Shown here piece after piece: positions 8,333 through 17,208 of a DNA stretch of 64,000 bases (positions are counted from its first letter, which is position 1; each line of letters begins with the position of its first letter). This stretch comes from JAWVFM01 sp963739355 (GTDB lineage: Bacteria > Actinomycetota > Thermoleophilia > Solirubrobacterales > 70-9). The notes below the pieces were generated by a model. The model was given only the letters and a program-made list of their open reading frames with translations. It searched no databases and had not been told where the DNA came from. Both the position numbers and the translations under genes were made by a program. The stretch covers positions 434,001-498,000 of the forward strand of contig CAVUAD010000007.1 in NCBI GenBank assembly GCA_963739355.1, given 5' to 3'.

Positions 8333-9406
8333 TTAGGCCCTGGCGAAGGCCGGGTCCGTCTCGTGGGCCTTGAAGAACTCGACCATCGCCGGGGCGTAGG
8401 TCGCGAACGGCGGCGGGCGCAGGCCGTGGGGCTCGAGCAAGTCGACCGCGCGCCGGGTGTCGTAGGAGACGGGGTGGTTCAGGTAGACGATCGACTCGCG
8501 CGGGGTGCCGCCGAAGCGCTTGCGGATCGCGCTGAATCGCAGGGCCGTCTCCACGCTCGCCGCTGGGATCCGGCCCTTCGGCGGCCGGCCGGCGTACTCG
8601 CGGGAGAGGGTGTCGGCCAGCTCGCTCGCGTTCAGCGGCTGCGGATCCACGAGGTGGAGCGTCTCGCCGGCGGCCGCGGGATCGAACGCCGCGGCGGCGA
8701 TCGCGTCGACCACGAAGTCCACGGGGACCACGTTGAACGGCGCTCCCGCCCGCCCGAAGTTCATCAGCGCCTGGCCGCGCGCCTCGGCCTCGGCGATCGC
8801 TCGGAGCATGAAGTACGGGCCGTCGAACTTCTGGGTCTCGCCGGTTCGCGAGTCGCCCACCACGATCGCCGGCCGCAGGATCGTCGTCGGGATGCGGTCC
8901 ATCAGCTCGCGCACCCAGATCTCCGCCTGGAACTTGGTCGACTCGTAGTGGTTCTTGAACTGCTGGCCCATCACCAGCTCGTGCTCGTACACGCGCCCGG
9001 TCCGCCGCCCCGAGACGTAGGCCGTGCTCACGTAGGCGAGGCGCTCGAGCTTCTTGGCCTCCAGGCAGAACTCGAGGACGTTGCCGGTGCCGTCGACGTT
9101 CACCCGCTGGGCGATCTCCAGCGGCACCGCCAGGTCGTAGATGGCGGCGAGGTGGAAGACGGCCGTGACGTTCTTCGCCAGCGCCTCCCGATCCGTGTCG
9201 GAGAGGCCAAGCCCGCGCTCGCCGATGTCGCCGGCGACGACCTCGATCCGCTTCGCGTCGATTTCCGCCGCGGCCTGGTTCGACGCTTCGAGCATCCGCT
9301 CCTCGACGAGCGCGACAACGCCAAGCTTGGGGTCGTCGGCGAGCAGCTTGGCGACGAGGCGCTTGCCGATGAAGCCGGGAAAGCCGGTGAGGAGCGCGGT
9401 GGCCAT
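8333..9406 (-). CDS. Extended SDR, thioester-reductase/male-sterility-like
   Basis: Product of 357 aa from ATG 9406. The N-terminal TGFPGFIGKRL (residues 7-17) is the NAD(P)-binding glycine motif in the form used by male-sterility/thioester-reductase proteins. The active-site Y154-x3-K158 (YESTK) and the upstream serine in AYVSTAYVSG are present. Members reduce acyl thioesters or act on sugar or sterol substrates. It ends 6 bp from the convergent tldD stop and shares a strand with the amine oxidase upstream, 50 bp away; they may be transcribed together. Confidence 0.82.
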   Translation of the reverse strand: MATALLTGFPGFIGKRLVAKLLADDPKLGVVALVEERMLEASNQAAAEIDAKRIEVVAGDIGERGLGLSDTDREALAKNVTAVFHLAAIYDLAVPLEIAQRVNVDGTGNVLEFCLEAKKLERLAYVSTAYVSGRRTGRVYEHELVMGQQFKNHYESTKFQAEIWVRELMDRIPTTILRPAIVVGDSRTGETQKFDGPYFMLRAIAEAEARGQALMNFGRAGAPFNVVPVDFVVDAIAAAAFDPAAAGETLHLVDPQPLNASELADTLSREYAGRPPKGRIPAASVETALRFSAIRKRFGGTPRESIVYLNHPVSYDTRRAVDLLEPHGLRPPPFATYAPAMVEFFKAHETDPAFARA

Positions 9407-9456
9407 AGCGAGGATGGATAGCGATTCGCGGCGCCGGCCGTCGCGTCCAGCCCGCG

Positions 9457-10896
9457 TCAGAGCTCGGCGAGGACCTCCTTCGCCGCCCGCTCGCCCTGGC
9501 GGATCGCGCCGTCCATGTAGCCGGGCCACTCGGGCGAGTTGTCCGAGCAGGCGAAGTGGATCAGGCCGTGCGGCCTGCCCGCGACGTGGCCAAGGGAGGT
9601 CAGCACCCCCGGCGGGTTGTAGGAGCCGTAGGCGCCGCCGGTGAACCGCTCCGCGGCCCAGACCAGCTCCAGATACTGCTTTGGGTGGCGCGCCTTCGGT
9701 CCGAAGAATCGCGCGAGGTTGTTGACCACCTCCTGCCGGCGGCGCCGGCGGCTCGAGTCGTAGTTGCGCGAGCCGTCGAAGCCCTCCATGAACCCGACGA
9801 TCACGCCGGGCCTGCCGCCGGGCGGCGAGTTGTCGTAGGTGACCTTGATCGGCGCGGTGTCGGCCACGACGGAGCCGGACAGGCCGTCCTTCCGCCAGAA
9901 GGGCTCGTCGTAGACGACGTTGACCTTCACCGTCGAGCCCATCGGCTGGCGCTGGGCGAGCTGCACCCTCGCGGGGTCGAGCGCCGGCCGGTAGCGAAGC
10001 GATGAGATGAGCGGCGGGGGCAGCGCGACGACGACCCGGCGGCAGCGCCACTCGCCCTTCGAGCTGGTCACGCGCGCGGCGCCGCCGGACGTTCGCACCT
10101 CCGAGACCACCGCCTCCAGCACGACCCGCGTGCCGAGCTTCTTGGCGAGGCCCTTCGAGAGGCCCTGCGAACCGCCGACGAAACGGATCGTCTGGGCGTC
10201 ACCGGTGAGCGTGAGGACGTCGCCGCCGGCCCCGCGGATCGCCGCGAGCAGGTCGAGCAGCGCGATGTTCGACGCCTCGGCGCCGTACACGCCCTCCATC
10301 GCCACCCGCAGCAGGAAGCGCGCCTCCTCGGTGTGGATGTTGTCGCGGATCCAGGTCTCGATCGTCTGCGAGTCCCACTCGTCGGCCATGGCCGCCTGCC
10401 ACGGCTTCTCCGGAACCTGTGTCGCCATCTGGTTCGCAAGCGTGATGGCCGCCAGGAGCTCGGCGAGCGAGGCGCCGTTGGCCGGAGGGATGTCCCCGCT
10501 GTAGGTCTTCTTGGTCCCCTGGAAGATGTAGATCGCGTCGCCGCCCGAGTAGGTCTCGAACGTCTTGATGCCCAGCTCCTTGGCAAGCGCGAGCACCTTG
10601 TCCTGCCCGGGCCCCGCCCACTGGCCGCCCATCTCCACGACCCTGCCGCCGCCAAGGTGGTGGTCGAACGTCCGCCCACCCACGCGGTTGCGCGCCTCGA
10701 GCACCGCGACCGAGTGGCCCTTCGCGGCAATCTTTCGCGCCGCGGAGAGCCCGGCGAGGCCGGCGCCGACCACGACTACGTCCACGGATTTCGACCCCGC
10801 GGCCCGCGCGCCGGGAATCCGCCCGAGAGCGAGCCCTGCCGCTCCGCCCGCGGAGATGCCCGCGAGCTCACGGCGGCTGAGGCGCTTCGCGCTCAT
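9457..10896 (-). CDS. Tat-exported flavin amine oxidase
   Basis: Product of 479 aa. The N-terminus has KRLSRRELAGIS followed by a Gly/Ala-rich stretch and an Ala-x-Ala-type end, a twin-arginine signal, so the protein is probably exported with FAD bound. The Rossmann motif VVVVGAGLAGLSAARK and the following LEARNRVGGRTFD are hallmarks of monoamine oxidase/phytoene desaturase-type flavoenzymes; the C-terminal SPEWPGYMDGAIRQGERAA closes the FAD site. It probably oxidises an amine or amino acid outside the membrane, releasing H2O2. Substrate unknown. Confidence 0.9.
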   Translation of the reverse strand: MSAKRLSRRELAGISAGGAAGLALGRIPGARAAGSKSVDVVVVGAGLAGLSAARKIAAKGHSVAVLEARNRVGGRTFDHHLGGGRVVEMGGQWAGPGQDKVLALAKELGIKTFETYSGGDAIYIFQGTKKTYSGDIPPANGASLAELLAAITLANQMATQVPEKPWQAAMADEWDSQTIETWIRDNIHTEEARFLLRVAMEGVYGAEASNIALLDLLAAIRGAGGDVLTLTGDAQTIRFVGGSQGLSKGLAKKLGTRVVLEAVVSEVRTSGGAARVTSSKGEWRCRRVVVALPPPLISSLRYRPALDPARVQLAQRQPMGSTVKVNVVYDEPFWRKDGLSGSVVADTAPIKVTYDNSPPGGRPGVIVGFMEGFDGSRNYDSSRRRRRQEVVNNLARFFGPKARHPKQYLELVWAAERFTGGAYGSYNPPGVLTSLGHVAGRPHGLIHFACSDNSPEWPGYMDGAIRQGERAAKEVLAEL

Positions 10897-10934
10897 TTCC
10901 CGATGCTCTCAGATCGATGCAGTACGATCGCCGC

Positions 10935-11615
10935 ATGGTCAGCGCAGGGAGGCGCCGCGTCTTCGTCCAGGGTTGTTTCGCCGCACTCACGGTTTCCGCG
11001 GTCATGCTTGCGGGCGCCGCGGCCGCGTCGGCTCCTGTCATCGAGAACGGCGGCTTCGAGACGGGTTCGCTGAAGAGCTGGAAAACGAGCGACTCTCCGG
11101 ACGGGGGGGGCGTGTGGTCCGTCTACTCCGGAAGTTCGATCGGGATCCAGCCACTGCCCGCAAAGCGGGGCACGACCGCGACTGCGGTGCACAAGCCGCC
11201 GCGCGGGAAGTATGCCGCGATCGCCACGGAGACCGGCCCCAGCACGACCATCCTCTACCAGGACTTCACCGTGCCCAAGCACGCAACGCTGAAGCTGTTC
11301 GCTTATTACAAGAGCGAAGCGCCGATGACGACCCGCTCCGACCTCGACGCCGAGGACGATCTCAAGGCGAACCAGCAATACAGGATCGACCTGATGAAGC
11401 CGGGCGCCGACCTTCGCAGCGTCGACTCGGCAGACATCGTCAAGAAGATCTTCCACACGAAGACCGGGGACCCGCGGAAGGTCAACCCGACGAAGCTCGA
11501 GGTCGGGCTCGGGAAGCTCGCCGGCCAGAAGGTTCGCCTGCGCGTGGCGCAGACGGACAACCAGGCGCCGCTCTTCGCCGCGGTTGACGGCGTCAAGGTG
11601 AAGACCTCGAAGTGA
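10935..11615 (+). CDS. Secreted protein with galactose-binding-like start
   Basis: Product of about 226 aa from ATG 10935 (ATG 10917 is an alternative). A basic start and the hydrophobic FAALTVSAVMLAGAAAASA form a signal peptide. The mature protein opens with VIENGGFETGSLKSW, the phrase that begins many galactose-binding-like/DUF642-type carbohydrate-binding domains, and has YQDFTVPKHATLKLFAYYKSE further on, as in such beta-sandwiches. It is probably a surface or secreted binding protein. It diverges from the amine oxidase gene with under 40 bp between starts. Confidence 0.7.
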   Translation: MVSAGRRRVFVQGCFAALTVSAVMLAGAAAASAPVIENGGFETGSLKSWKTSDSPDGGGVWSVYSGSSIGIQPLPAKRGTTATAVHKPPRGKYAAIATETGPSTTILYQDFTVPKHATLKLFAYYKSEAPMTTRSDLDAEDDLKANQQYRIDLMKPGADLRSVDSADIVKKIFHTKTGDPRKVNPTKLEVGLGKLAGQKVRLRVAQTDNQAPLFAAVDGVKVKTSK

Positions 11616-11647
11616 GCCTCGCCGCCGTCGGCCTCTAGGCTGAGGGC

Positions 11648-13006
11648 GTGGAGCTCGACCAGATCGCAGGCCGCGCGCTCGAGGCCGCCGGGGGCGCCGG
11701 GGCCGAGGCTGCCGAGGCATTCGCCCAGGACTCGCGCGGGCGCCAGATCCGCGTCTTCGACGGCGACGTCGAGAGCCTCACGGACTCCGGCGAGCGCGGC
11801 GTTGGCGTGCGCACCTGGATCGGCGGCCGCGTCGGCTACGCCTACGGCACGGACCTGAGCGACGAGGGCGTTGGCGGCATCGCCCGCGACTCGGCCGAGG
11901 CCGCCCGCGTTGCCGACCCGGACGAGTTCGCGGCGCCGCCCGAGGCCAACGGCGTGGCGCCGCCGGAGATTCCCGAGCTCTTCGACCCAACCCTCGCCGA
12001 CTGGTCGACCGACCGGAAGGTCGGCCTCGCTAAGGGCGTGGAGGCGGCCGCGAACGCCGACGAGCGCATCGCCAACGTCGAGACCGCCGTGTACGTGGAC
12101 GAGTCCTCGAGTATCGCGCTGGCCTCCTCGACCGGCCTGCGTGGCGAGGCCGAGGCAACCACCTGTTACGCCTACGTTCAGGCGATCGCGGCCGCGGGCG
12201 AGGACAAGCAGACCGGCCTGGGCTTCGGCATGGGCCGCGCGCCCGGCGCCCTCGACGCGGAGGCGATCGGCCGTGAGGCCGCGGAGCGGGCCGGCTCGCT
12301 GCTCGGCGCCGCCAAGCCGCAGTCCCGCACTTGTCCGGTCGTGCTCGACGAGACGGTCGCCGCCAGCTTCATCGGCTTCATCGGTGGCCTCCTCTGCGCC
12401 GACGCTGTGCAGCGCGGACGCTCGCCCTTCGCCGGCCGCCTCGGCGAGGAGATCGGCTCCGCGGCCCTGACGATCACCGACGACGCGCTCGACCCCGAGG
12501 GTCTCGCCTCGGCGCCGTTCGACGGTGAGGGCGTTCCGCACGCTCCCCTGGCGCTGATCGCTGCCGGCCGCCTCGAGGCCTACCTCCACGACACCTACAC
12601 GGCGCGCCGGGAGGGGGGAGACGCGCGCTCGACGGCGAGCGCCGAGCGCTCCAACTACCGCGGCGCGCCCTCGGTCGGCACCTCCAACCTCCTCGTCGCC
12701 ACCGGCGAGCTCAGCTTCGAAGCGCTCCTCAAGGAGGCCGGCGACGGCATGTACGTAACCGACGTCGCGGGCCTGCACTCCGGCGTCAACCCGGTATCGG
12801 GGACGTTCTCCGTTGGCGCCACAGGGCGGCTAATCGAGAACGGCGAGCTGGCCGCCCCGGCCAGCGAGTTCACCATCGCCTCCGACCTGCCGGCGATGCT
12901 CACGGCTGTTAGGGCAACGGGCGCCGACGCGCGCTGGGTGCCGTTCGGCGGCTCCGTGAAGACCCCGCCGGTCCTGATCGCCGAGATGGCGATCGCCGGC
13001 GCCTAG
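11648..13006 (+). CDS. tldE: TldE/PmbA protease partner
   Basis: Product of 452 aa from GTG 11648. It is the non-zinc partner of TldD; the pair encloses the proteolytic chamber. Family features are the C-terminal FGGSVKTPPVLI, GMYVTDVAGLHSGVNPVSGTFSVGATG, and the absence of a HExxxH motif. The N-terminal EAFAQDSRGRQIRVFDGDVESLTDSGERGVGVR matches the usual opening of the family. It lies 3.3 kb from tldD with two opposite-strand genes and a secreted protein between them, an unusual separation. Confidence 0.93.
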   Translation: MELDQIAGRALEAAGGAGAEAAEAFAQDSRGRQIRVFDGDVESLTDSGERGVGVRTWIGGRVGYAYGTDLSDEGVGGIARDSAEAARVADPDEFAAPPEANGVAPPEIPELFDPTLADWSTDRKVGLAKGVEAAANADERIANVETAVYVDESSSIALASSTGLRGEAEATTCYAYVQAIAAAGEDKQTGLGFGMGRAPGALDAEAIGREAAERAGSLLGAAKPQSRTCPVVLDETVAASFIGFIGGLLCADAVQRGRSPFAGRLGEEIGSAALTITDDALDPEGLASAPFDGEGVPHAPLALIAAGRLEAYLHDTYTARREGGDARSTASAERSNYRGAPSVGTSNLLVATGELSFEALLKEAGDGMYVTDVAGLHSGVNPVSGTFSVGATGRLIENGELAAPASEFTIASDLPAMLTAVRATGADARWVPFGGSVKTPPVLIAEMAIAGA

Positions 13007-13063
13007 CCGGCCGCCTCACCGTCTGCGAATCGGCCTCCGACACCGTGCGTCAGTATCCCCGCC

Positions 13064-13348
13064 GTGAGCCTCAGGCGCCGGATCGGCAGCTACCTCGGCG
13101 GGCGGCACGTCGACCACGAGGCCGAGCTCCACGTGGGGGACCCGCGCTTCGACGACTGGGCCGTGGTGCGCGACTTCGAGGACCTGCCGGCAGCCCTGGC
13201 CTGGCGCCGGCACCTGGCCGAGGCGGGCCTCGAGGCGGCGGTCACCTCCGACTGGCCGCTCGACGAGTTCGGGCGCGGCGACATCGCGCTGCGTGTGCCG
13301 CAGGGCGTCTGGGCGGAAGCCGACTCCCTCCTCGAGGAGCCGGACTAA
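13064..13348 (+). CDS. 94-aa DUF2007-like protein
   Basis: GTG 13064. The core DFEDLPAALAWRRHLAEAGLEAAVTSDW followed by IALRVPQGVWAEADSLLEE has the layout of DUF2007-type 'putative signal transducing' proteins, in which a residue pair from the helix (accessing a later paralogue of self) recurs as 'AEA'. No signal or membrane helix. It follows tldE by 57 bp and may share its transcript. Function unknown; family call is tentative. Confidence 0.6.
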   Translation: MSLRRRIGSYLGGRHVDHEAELHVGDPRFDDWAVVRDFEDLPAALAWRRHLAEAGLEAAVTSDWPLDEFGRGDIALRVPQGVWAEADSLLEEPD

Positions 13349-13366
13349 CCCGAGCGCAGCGCCATC

Positions 13367-14710
13367 TCAGGCGGCCTGCCGGACCTTGTCGGGCTCGCGC
13401 GCCTGCCTCGGGGTGCGGCGCTCGACGATCACGGGCGTGCCGCGGCGTGGCGAGAAGGTGATGTTGCGGCGCGCGATGCGCTCCGGGCGCCGCAGCGCGC
13501 CGCGCAGCTCGCAGCGGCCGATCGCCTCCCGGAGGACGACGCGCATCTCGAACTCGGCGAACGCGGCGCCCAGGCAGCGGCGAACACCGCCGCCGAACGG
13601 GATCCAGCCGTAGGTGTCGGGGGCGCCGTCCAGGAAGCGCTCCGGCCGGAACGCGTGGGGAGCCGGGTAGAGGTCCTCGCGGGTGTGGGTCAGCCAGATC
13701 GCCGGCGTCACGTCGGTGCCCACCGGCAGCGTGTGGCCGTTGACGTGGAGCTCCGTGCCGAGCCGCCGGCCGGCGAGCGGGATCACGGGCCGCAGGCGCA
13801 GCGCCTCGGTGATCGTCGCCTTCAAATAGGACTCGTCGCCGGTCTCGAGCTCGGCCCTGAGGCGGGCGAGCTTGTCCGGGTTGCGGAGCAGGAGGTCGAA
13901 GGTCCAGGCGAGCGCGGTCGCCGTGGTCTCGTGGCCGGCAAGGAGCAGGGTCATCAGCTGGTCGCGAAGCTCGGCGTCGCTCATCGGCTCGCCGTCCTCG
14001 AAGCGCGCGGCAACGAGCATCGACAGGATGTCCTCGCGCTCCTCCAGGTCCGGATCGGCGCGGCGCTCCGCGGCCTCCTGGAACAGCAGCCGGTCGATCT
14101 CCTCGTTGCGGGCGCGGATCTCCGCGAAGGGATCGCCTCGCCCCAGGCGCCGCGCGAGCATGAACCGCAGCTGCAGGAACGGTGACGAGGTGTCGGAGAG
14201 CAGGCCGCGCAGGAGCTCGCGAAGCCGTTGCCCGCGCGTCGGGTCGCTCACCCCGAAGACGGCGCGCAGGATCACCTCGAGCGTGACGGACTGCATCCGC
14301 GGGTGGATGGCGAAGCTCTCGTTGAGCGGCCAGGAGTCGATCTCGCGCGTGACGATCTCCTCGATCACGGTCTCGTAGGCGCGCATTCGCTCGCCGTGGA
14401 ACGGCGGCAGCATCAGCTTCCGCCTCGCCAGGTGCTCGGAGCCCTCCAGCAGCAGGATTGATCGCTTGCCGAGCACCGGCTCGAGGCTGAGCGTGCGGCC
14501 CGGCGGCAGGCCGTTCTCGCGGTTGCGGTAGAGGTCGCGGACCGCGTTGGGGTCGCTCACCATGACCATCGGCGTCTGGAAGCCGAGGAAGGTCACGCTG
14601 AAGGCATCGCCGTAGCGCTCGCGGCAGCGGTCCATGAAGTCGATCGGCCGGAACAGCCAGTTGAGCGTCTGGATCGCCGGGTGCGAGGTTGGGCCTGGAG
14701 GCAGCGACAC
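13367..14710 (-). CDS. Cytochrome P450
   Basis: Product of 447 aa from GTG 14710. All P450 signatures are intact: I-helix AGHETTATAL (258-267) with the acid-alcohol pair, K-helix EALR (302-305), the meander FRPERF, and the heme loop FGGGVRRCLGAAFA with C379 as thiolate ligand. The long N-terminal segment and PPGP start resemble class I bacterial P450s of the CYP110/CYP102-head type. It inserts oxygen into a hydrophobic substrate; no ferredoxin or reductase gene is adjacent. The open frame runs upstream without good codon content, so the start next to SLPPGPTSHP was chosen. Confidence 0.93.
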   Translation of the reverse strand: MSLPPGPTSHPAIQTLNWLFRPIDFMDRCRERYGDAFSVTFLGFQTPMVMVSDPNAVRDLYRNRENGLPPGRTLSLEPVLGKRSILLLEGSEHLARRKLMLPPFHGERMRAYETVIEEIVTREIDSWPLNESFAIHPRMQSVTLEVILRAVFGVSDPTRGQRLRELLRGLLSDTSSPFLQLRFMLARRLGRGDPFAEIRARNEEIDRLLFQEAAERRADPDLEEREDILSMLVAARFEDGEPMSDAELRDQLMTLLLAGHETTATALAWTFDLLLRNPDKLARLRAELETGDESYLKATITEALRLRPVIPLAGRRLGTELHVNGHTLPVGTDVTPAIWLTHTREDLYPAPHAFRPERFLDGAPDTYGWIPFGGGVRRCLGAAFAEFEMRVVLREAIGRCELRGALRRPERIARRNITFSPRRGTPVIVERRTPRQAREPDKVRQAA

Positions 14711-14811
14711 GGTTCCACAGGATCGCACGCTTCCGTCCGGCACCAGGTAAATCTGCACAAGGGTGGGAGTAGGCTCGCCGTTGCCAGAACGGCAGGGAGG
14801 AAGGAACCCAG

Positions 14812-15108
14812 ATGGATACCTACGTGATTCTTCGCCGCAGCGGCTGGAGCTCGCCCGCCGAGCTCGAGGAGGCAGCGGCAAGATCGTCCAAGGTTGGCGA
14901 CGAGGAGATGTCCGACGACATCCGCTGGATTCGCAGCTACGTCCTGGAGGAGGGCGGCGCCAGCGTCGGAACCGTCTGCATCTACCAGGCGACCAGCCCG
15001 GAGGCGATTCGCGAGCACGCCTCCCGTGCGGACCTGCCCGCGGACGAGGTCATCAAGGTCCTCGACACGGTCCACGTCCGGCCGGATCCCGAGCCGGCGG
15101 CGGCCTGA
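14812..15108 (+). CDS. DUF4242-like small protein
   Basis: Product of 98 aa, ATG 14812 preceded by GGAGGAAGG. It starts MDTYVILRR and has the pattern VRWIRSYVLEE...VCIYQATSPEAIREHASRADLPADEVIKV, which matches DUF4242/SCO4226-type ferredoxin-fold proteins (some bind nickel). The duplicated beta-alpha-beta arrangement and length fit. It diverges from the P450 gene. Role unknown. Confidence 0.75.
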   Translation: MDTYVILRRSGWSSPAELEEAAARSSKVGDEEMSDDIRWIRSYVLEEGGASVGTVCIYQATSPEAIREHASRADLPADEVIKVLDTVHVRPDPEPAAA

Positions 15109-15192
15109 GCAACGGCCGGGGCGGCGTGGAGGCAGCTGAAAGGCGCCGTTCAGGAGACATAAGGGCGCGAGGCTCGCAGGAGGACTCCGGTC

Positions 15193-15216
15193 GTGGACGA
15201 AGGGTCGAGCGTCCAC
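15193..15216. promoter_or_regulatory. Inverted repeat before the LysM/VanY gene
   Basis: GTGGAC (15193-15198) and GTCCAC (15211-15216) form a perfect 6-bp inverted repeat with a 12-bp spacer, 17 bp upstream of the GTG start. It could be an operator or an mRNA hairpin next to the GGAAGGAG ribosome site. Evidence is only the symmetry. Confidence 0.3.
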
Positions 15217-15232
15217 CGCGGGAAGGAGTCCA

Positions 15233-16051
15233 GTGCGCAGCCGAGGCCGCGCGACGGTAGGGACGCTCCTTGGAACGGCGGCAGCGCTTGCGCTCGCCGC
15301 GTCGAGGGCCGCCGCTGCCGTACCGCATACAGTCGAACCGGGCGAGACCCTCTCGGGGATCGCCGCCACCAACGGGCTCTCCACGGAGAGCCTCGCCGCC
15401 TGGAACGGCATCTCCGCCGACTCGCTCGTCGTCGTCGGCCAGACGATCCAGGTCCCCGCGATCGGCGAGGCCCCGTCGACCAGCACCTCCACTTCGACCG
15501 CCACCTCCGGCGGCCACACCGTCGTCGCCGGCGAGACCCTCTCGAGCATCGCCGCCGCCAACGCCACCACCGCCCAGGCGATCGCCGACGCCAACGGCAT
15601 CTCGATCTACGACCCGATCATCGAGGGCCAGACGCTCTCCATCCCGGCCGCGACCAGCTCATCGGGCAGCATCGTCGACTCCTCGGGCATCTCGCTCTCG
15701 CCGGTCTACTGCCCCTGCGGCACCGTCTACCTGCGCTCCGACGCCGCGGCGGCCTGGGATCAGATGCGCCAGGACTCTCTCGACTACTACGGGCAGGACA
15801 TCTACCCCGGCGGACCGCTCAGCGGCTACCGCACCTACGACCAGCAGGCCCAGCTCTACCAGGCCTACCTGGACGGCACCGGCGCCCCCGCCGATCCGCC
15901 CGGCACCTCATCTCACGAGCTAGGCACCGCCGTGGACGTCGCGACCCCCGCGATGCGCTCGGTCGTCGACTCGGTCGGCAGCCAGTTCGGCTGGGGCAAG
16001 ATCCACGGACCCACCGAGTGGTGGCACGTGGACTACCTGGGCGGGGGTTGA
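15233..16051 (+). CDS. Secreted LysM-LysM-VanY (M15B) D,D-carboxypeptidase
   Basis: Product of 272 aa from GTG 15233 with GGAAGGAG 5 bp upstream. After a signal peptide (to about residue 29) come two LysM repeats (about 31-76 and 94-139; HTVEPGETLSGIAATNGLS and HTVVAGETLSSIAAANATT), a Ser-rich link, and a VanY-type peptidase. The zinc ligands are visible as H228 and D235 (SHELGTAVDV) and H265 (EWWHVDY), with E262 as catalytic base. It should bind peptidoglycan by LysM and remove the terminal D-Ala of stem peptides in the wall. Its 3' end overlaps the convergent glycosyltransferase by 19 bp. Confidence 0.92.
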   Translation: MRSRGRATVGTLLGTAAALALAASRAAAAVPHTVEPGETLSGIAATNGLSTESLAAWNGISADSLVVVGQTIQVPAIGEAPSTSTSTSTATSGGHTVVAGETLSSIAAANATTAQAIADANGISIYDPIIEGQTLSIPAATSSSGSIVDSSGISLSPVYCPCGTVYLRSDAAAAWDQMRQDSLDYYGQDIYPGGPLSGYRTYDQQAQLYQAYLDGTGAPADPPGTSSHELGTAVDVATPAMRSVVDSVGSQFGWGKIHGPTEWWHVDYLGGG

Positions 16052-17205
16052 GCGAGCGACTCCCGCTCGCTCCCCGACTCAGCGGCTGAGGCGGCCCCCA
16101 GCAGCGCCGCGAGCTCGCCGTCGAGTCGCTCGGGAACGAACCGCTCCTCGTAACGCGACCGCGCGGCGCTCCCGAGCCGCTCGCGCAGCGCGGGCTGCGT
16201 GGCAACTCTCTCAAGCGCGGCCGCCAGCGCGCTGACGTCGCCCACGTCGACCAGCACCGCCTCGCGGTCATCGCGGACGGTGTCGGGGATGCCGCGGTGG
16301 CGCGTCGCGACGATCGCCAGCCCGGCCGCCATCGCCTCGAGGACGACCAGTGGCTGGCCCTCGTTTCGGTAGCTGGTCGGGAACGCGAAGACGTCCGCCC
16401 CGGCGAGCTGCTCGGCTTTCGCCGCGCCGGTGCGGGACCCGATCAGCTCCACCTCCGGCCCCGGCTGCGGGCGGGAGCGGATCCAGGCGCGGACGCGCTC
16501 GCCCGTCTCGCGGTCGTGCTCGCCGACCAGACGCACCTGCCAGCCCGCCGCGCGCTCGCCGAGCTCGGCAAGGGCGGCGAGGAGCTCCTCGTGCCCCTTG
16601 CCCGGGCGCAGGTTCGAGAGGAAGAGGATGCGCGGCGGGCCGCCCCGCCCGCTTCGCTCCGGTTGCGGCTCGTAGGCCTCGAGCGGGTCCGCCACCTTGC
16701 AGCCGAGCACGCCGATCCGGCTGGGCTCGGCGATGCCTCTCATCGAGGCCTTGAGCGACGGCGTCAGCACCCAGAGCGCCCGCGCCCGGCCGATCGTCGC
16801 GCGGATGAGCGCGCGCATCAGCGCCCCGGACTCGTCGTGGAACTCGCCGAAGCGCCCGCCGAGCAGATGGATGTAGACCGGCCTGCGGGCGGCGATGGCC
16901 AGCCAGATCCAGAGGGCATCGCGCATGAAGCCCCAGCGGCCCTGGGAGATCTGGACGTAGAGCCCGGCATCGCGCTGGTCTCGCATGTGGACCACGAGCC
17001 GCCAGGCGGCGAGCAGACCGAGGCGCACGTTCTCCACGTCCAGGCGGTTCAGGTTGTCGAGCGAGCGGTCGTCGCGGGTGTCGACGTGGCCGGCGAGCAG
17101 GCCGAGCCGCCGCAGGGAGTCGAGGACCGACAGCGTCAGGACGCTGTGCCCGAACACGGGCGGCGGCGTCGGGGCCATCGCGATCACCCGCTGCGGTCCG
17201 GCCAT
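16033..17205 (-). CDS. GT4-family glycosyltransferase
   Basis: Product of 390 aa, last gene of a four-gene minus-strand operon. The GT-B C-terminal half begins PRILFLSNLRPGKGHEELLAAL and has the donor motif PTSYRNEGQPLVVLEAMAAG, in which both glutamates of E-x7-E are present. The N-terminal half carries HLLGGRFGEF instead of the usual HG-x-D. It likely adds a sugar to a surface glycan. The 4-bp gap to the phosphodiesterase gene indicates one transcript. Confidence 0.88.
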   Translation of the reverse strand: MAGPQRVIAMAPTPPPVFGHSVLTLSVLDSLRRLGLLAGHVDTRDDRSLDNLNRLDVENVRLGLLAAWRLVVHMRDQRDAGLYVQISQGRWGFMRDALWIWLAIAARRPVYIHLLGGRFGEFHDESGALMRALIRATIGRARALWVLTPSLKASMRGIAEPSRIGVLGCKVADPLEAYEPQPERSGRGGPPRILFLSNLRPGKGHEELLAALAELGERAAGWQVRLVGEHDRETGERVRAWIRSRPQPGPEVELIGSRTGAAKAEQLAGADVFAFPTSYRNEGQPLVVLEAMAAGLAIVATRHRGIPDTVRDDREAVLVDVGDVSALAAALERVATQPALRERLGSAARSRYEERFVPERLDGELAALLGAASAAESGSERESLAQPPPR

Positions 17206-17208
17206 GGG

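Noticed and set aside
15109..15232. c-di-AMP (ydaO) riboswitch before the LysM/VanY gene
   Set aside because: The conserved GAACCCGTCAGCTAAC-like 3' part and the other boxes are not present; only a short inverted repeat is seen.
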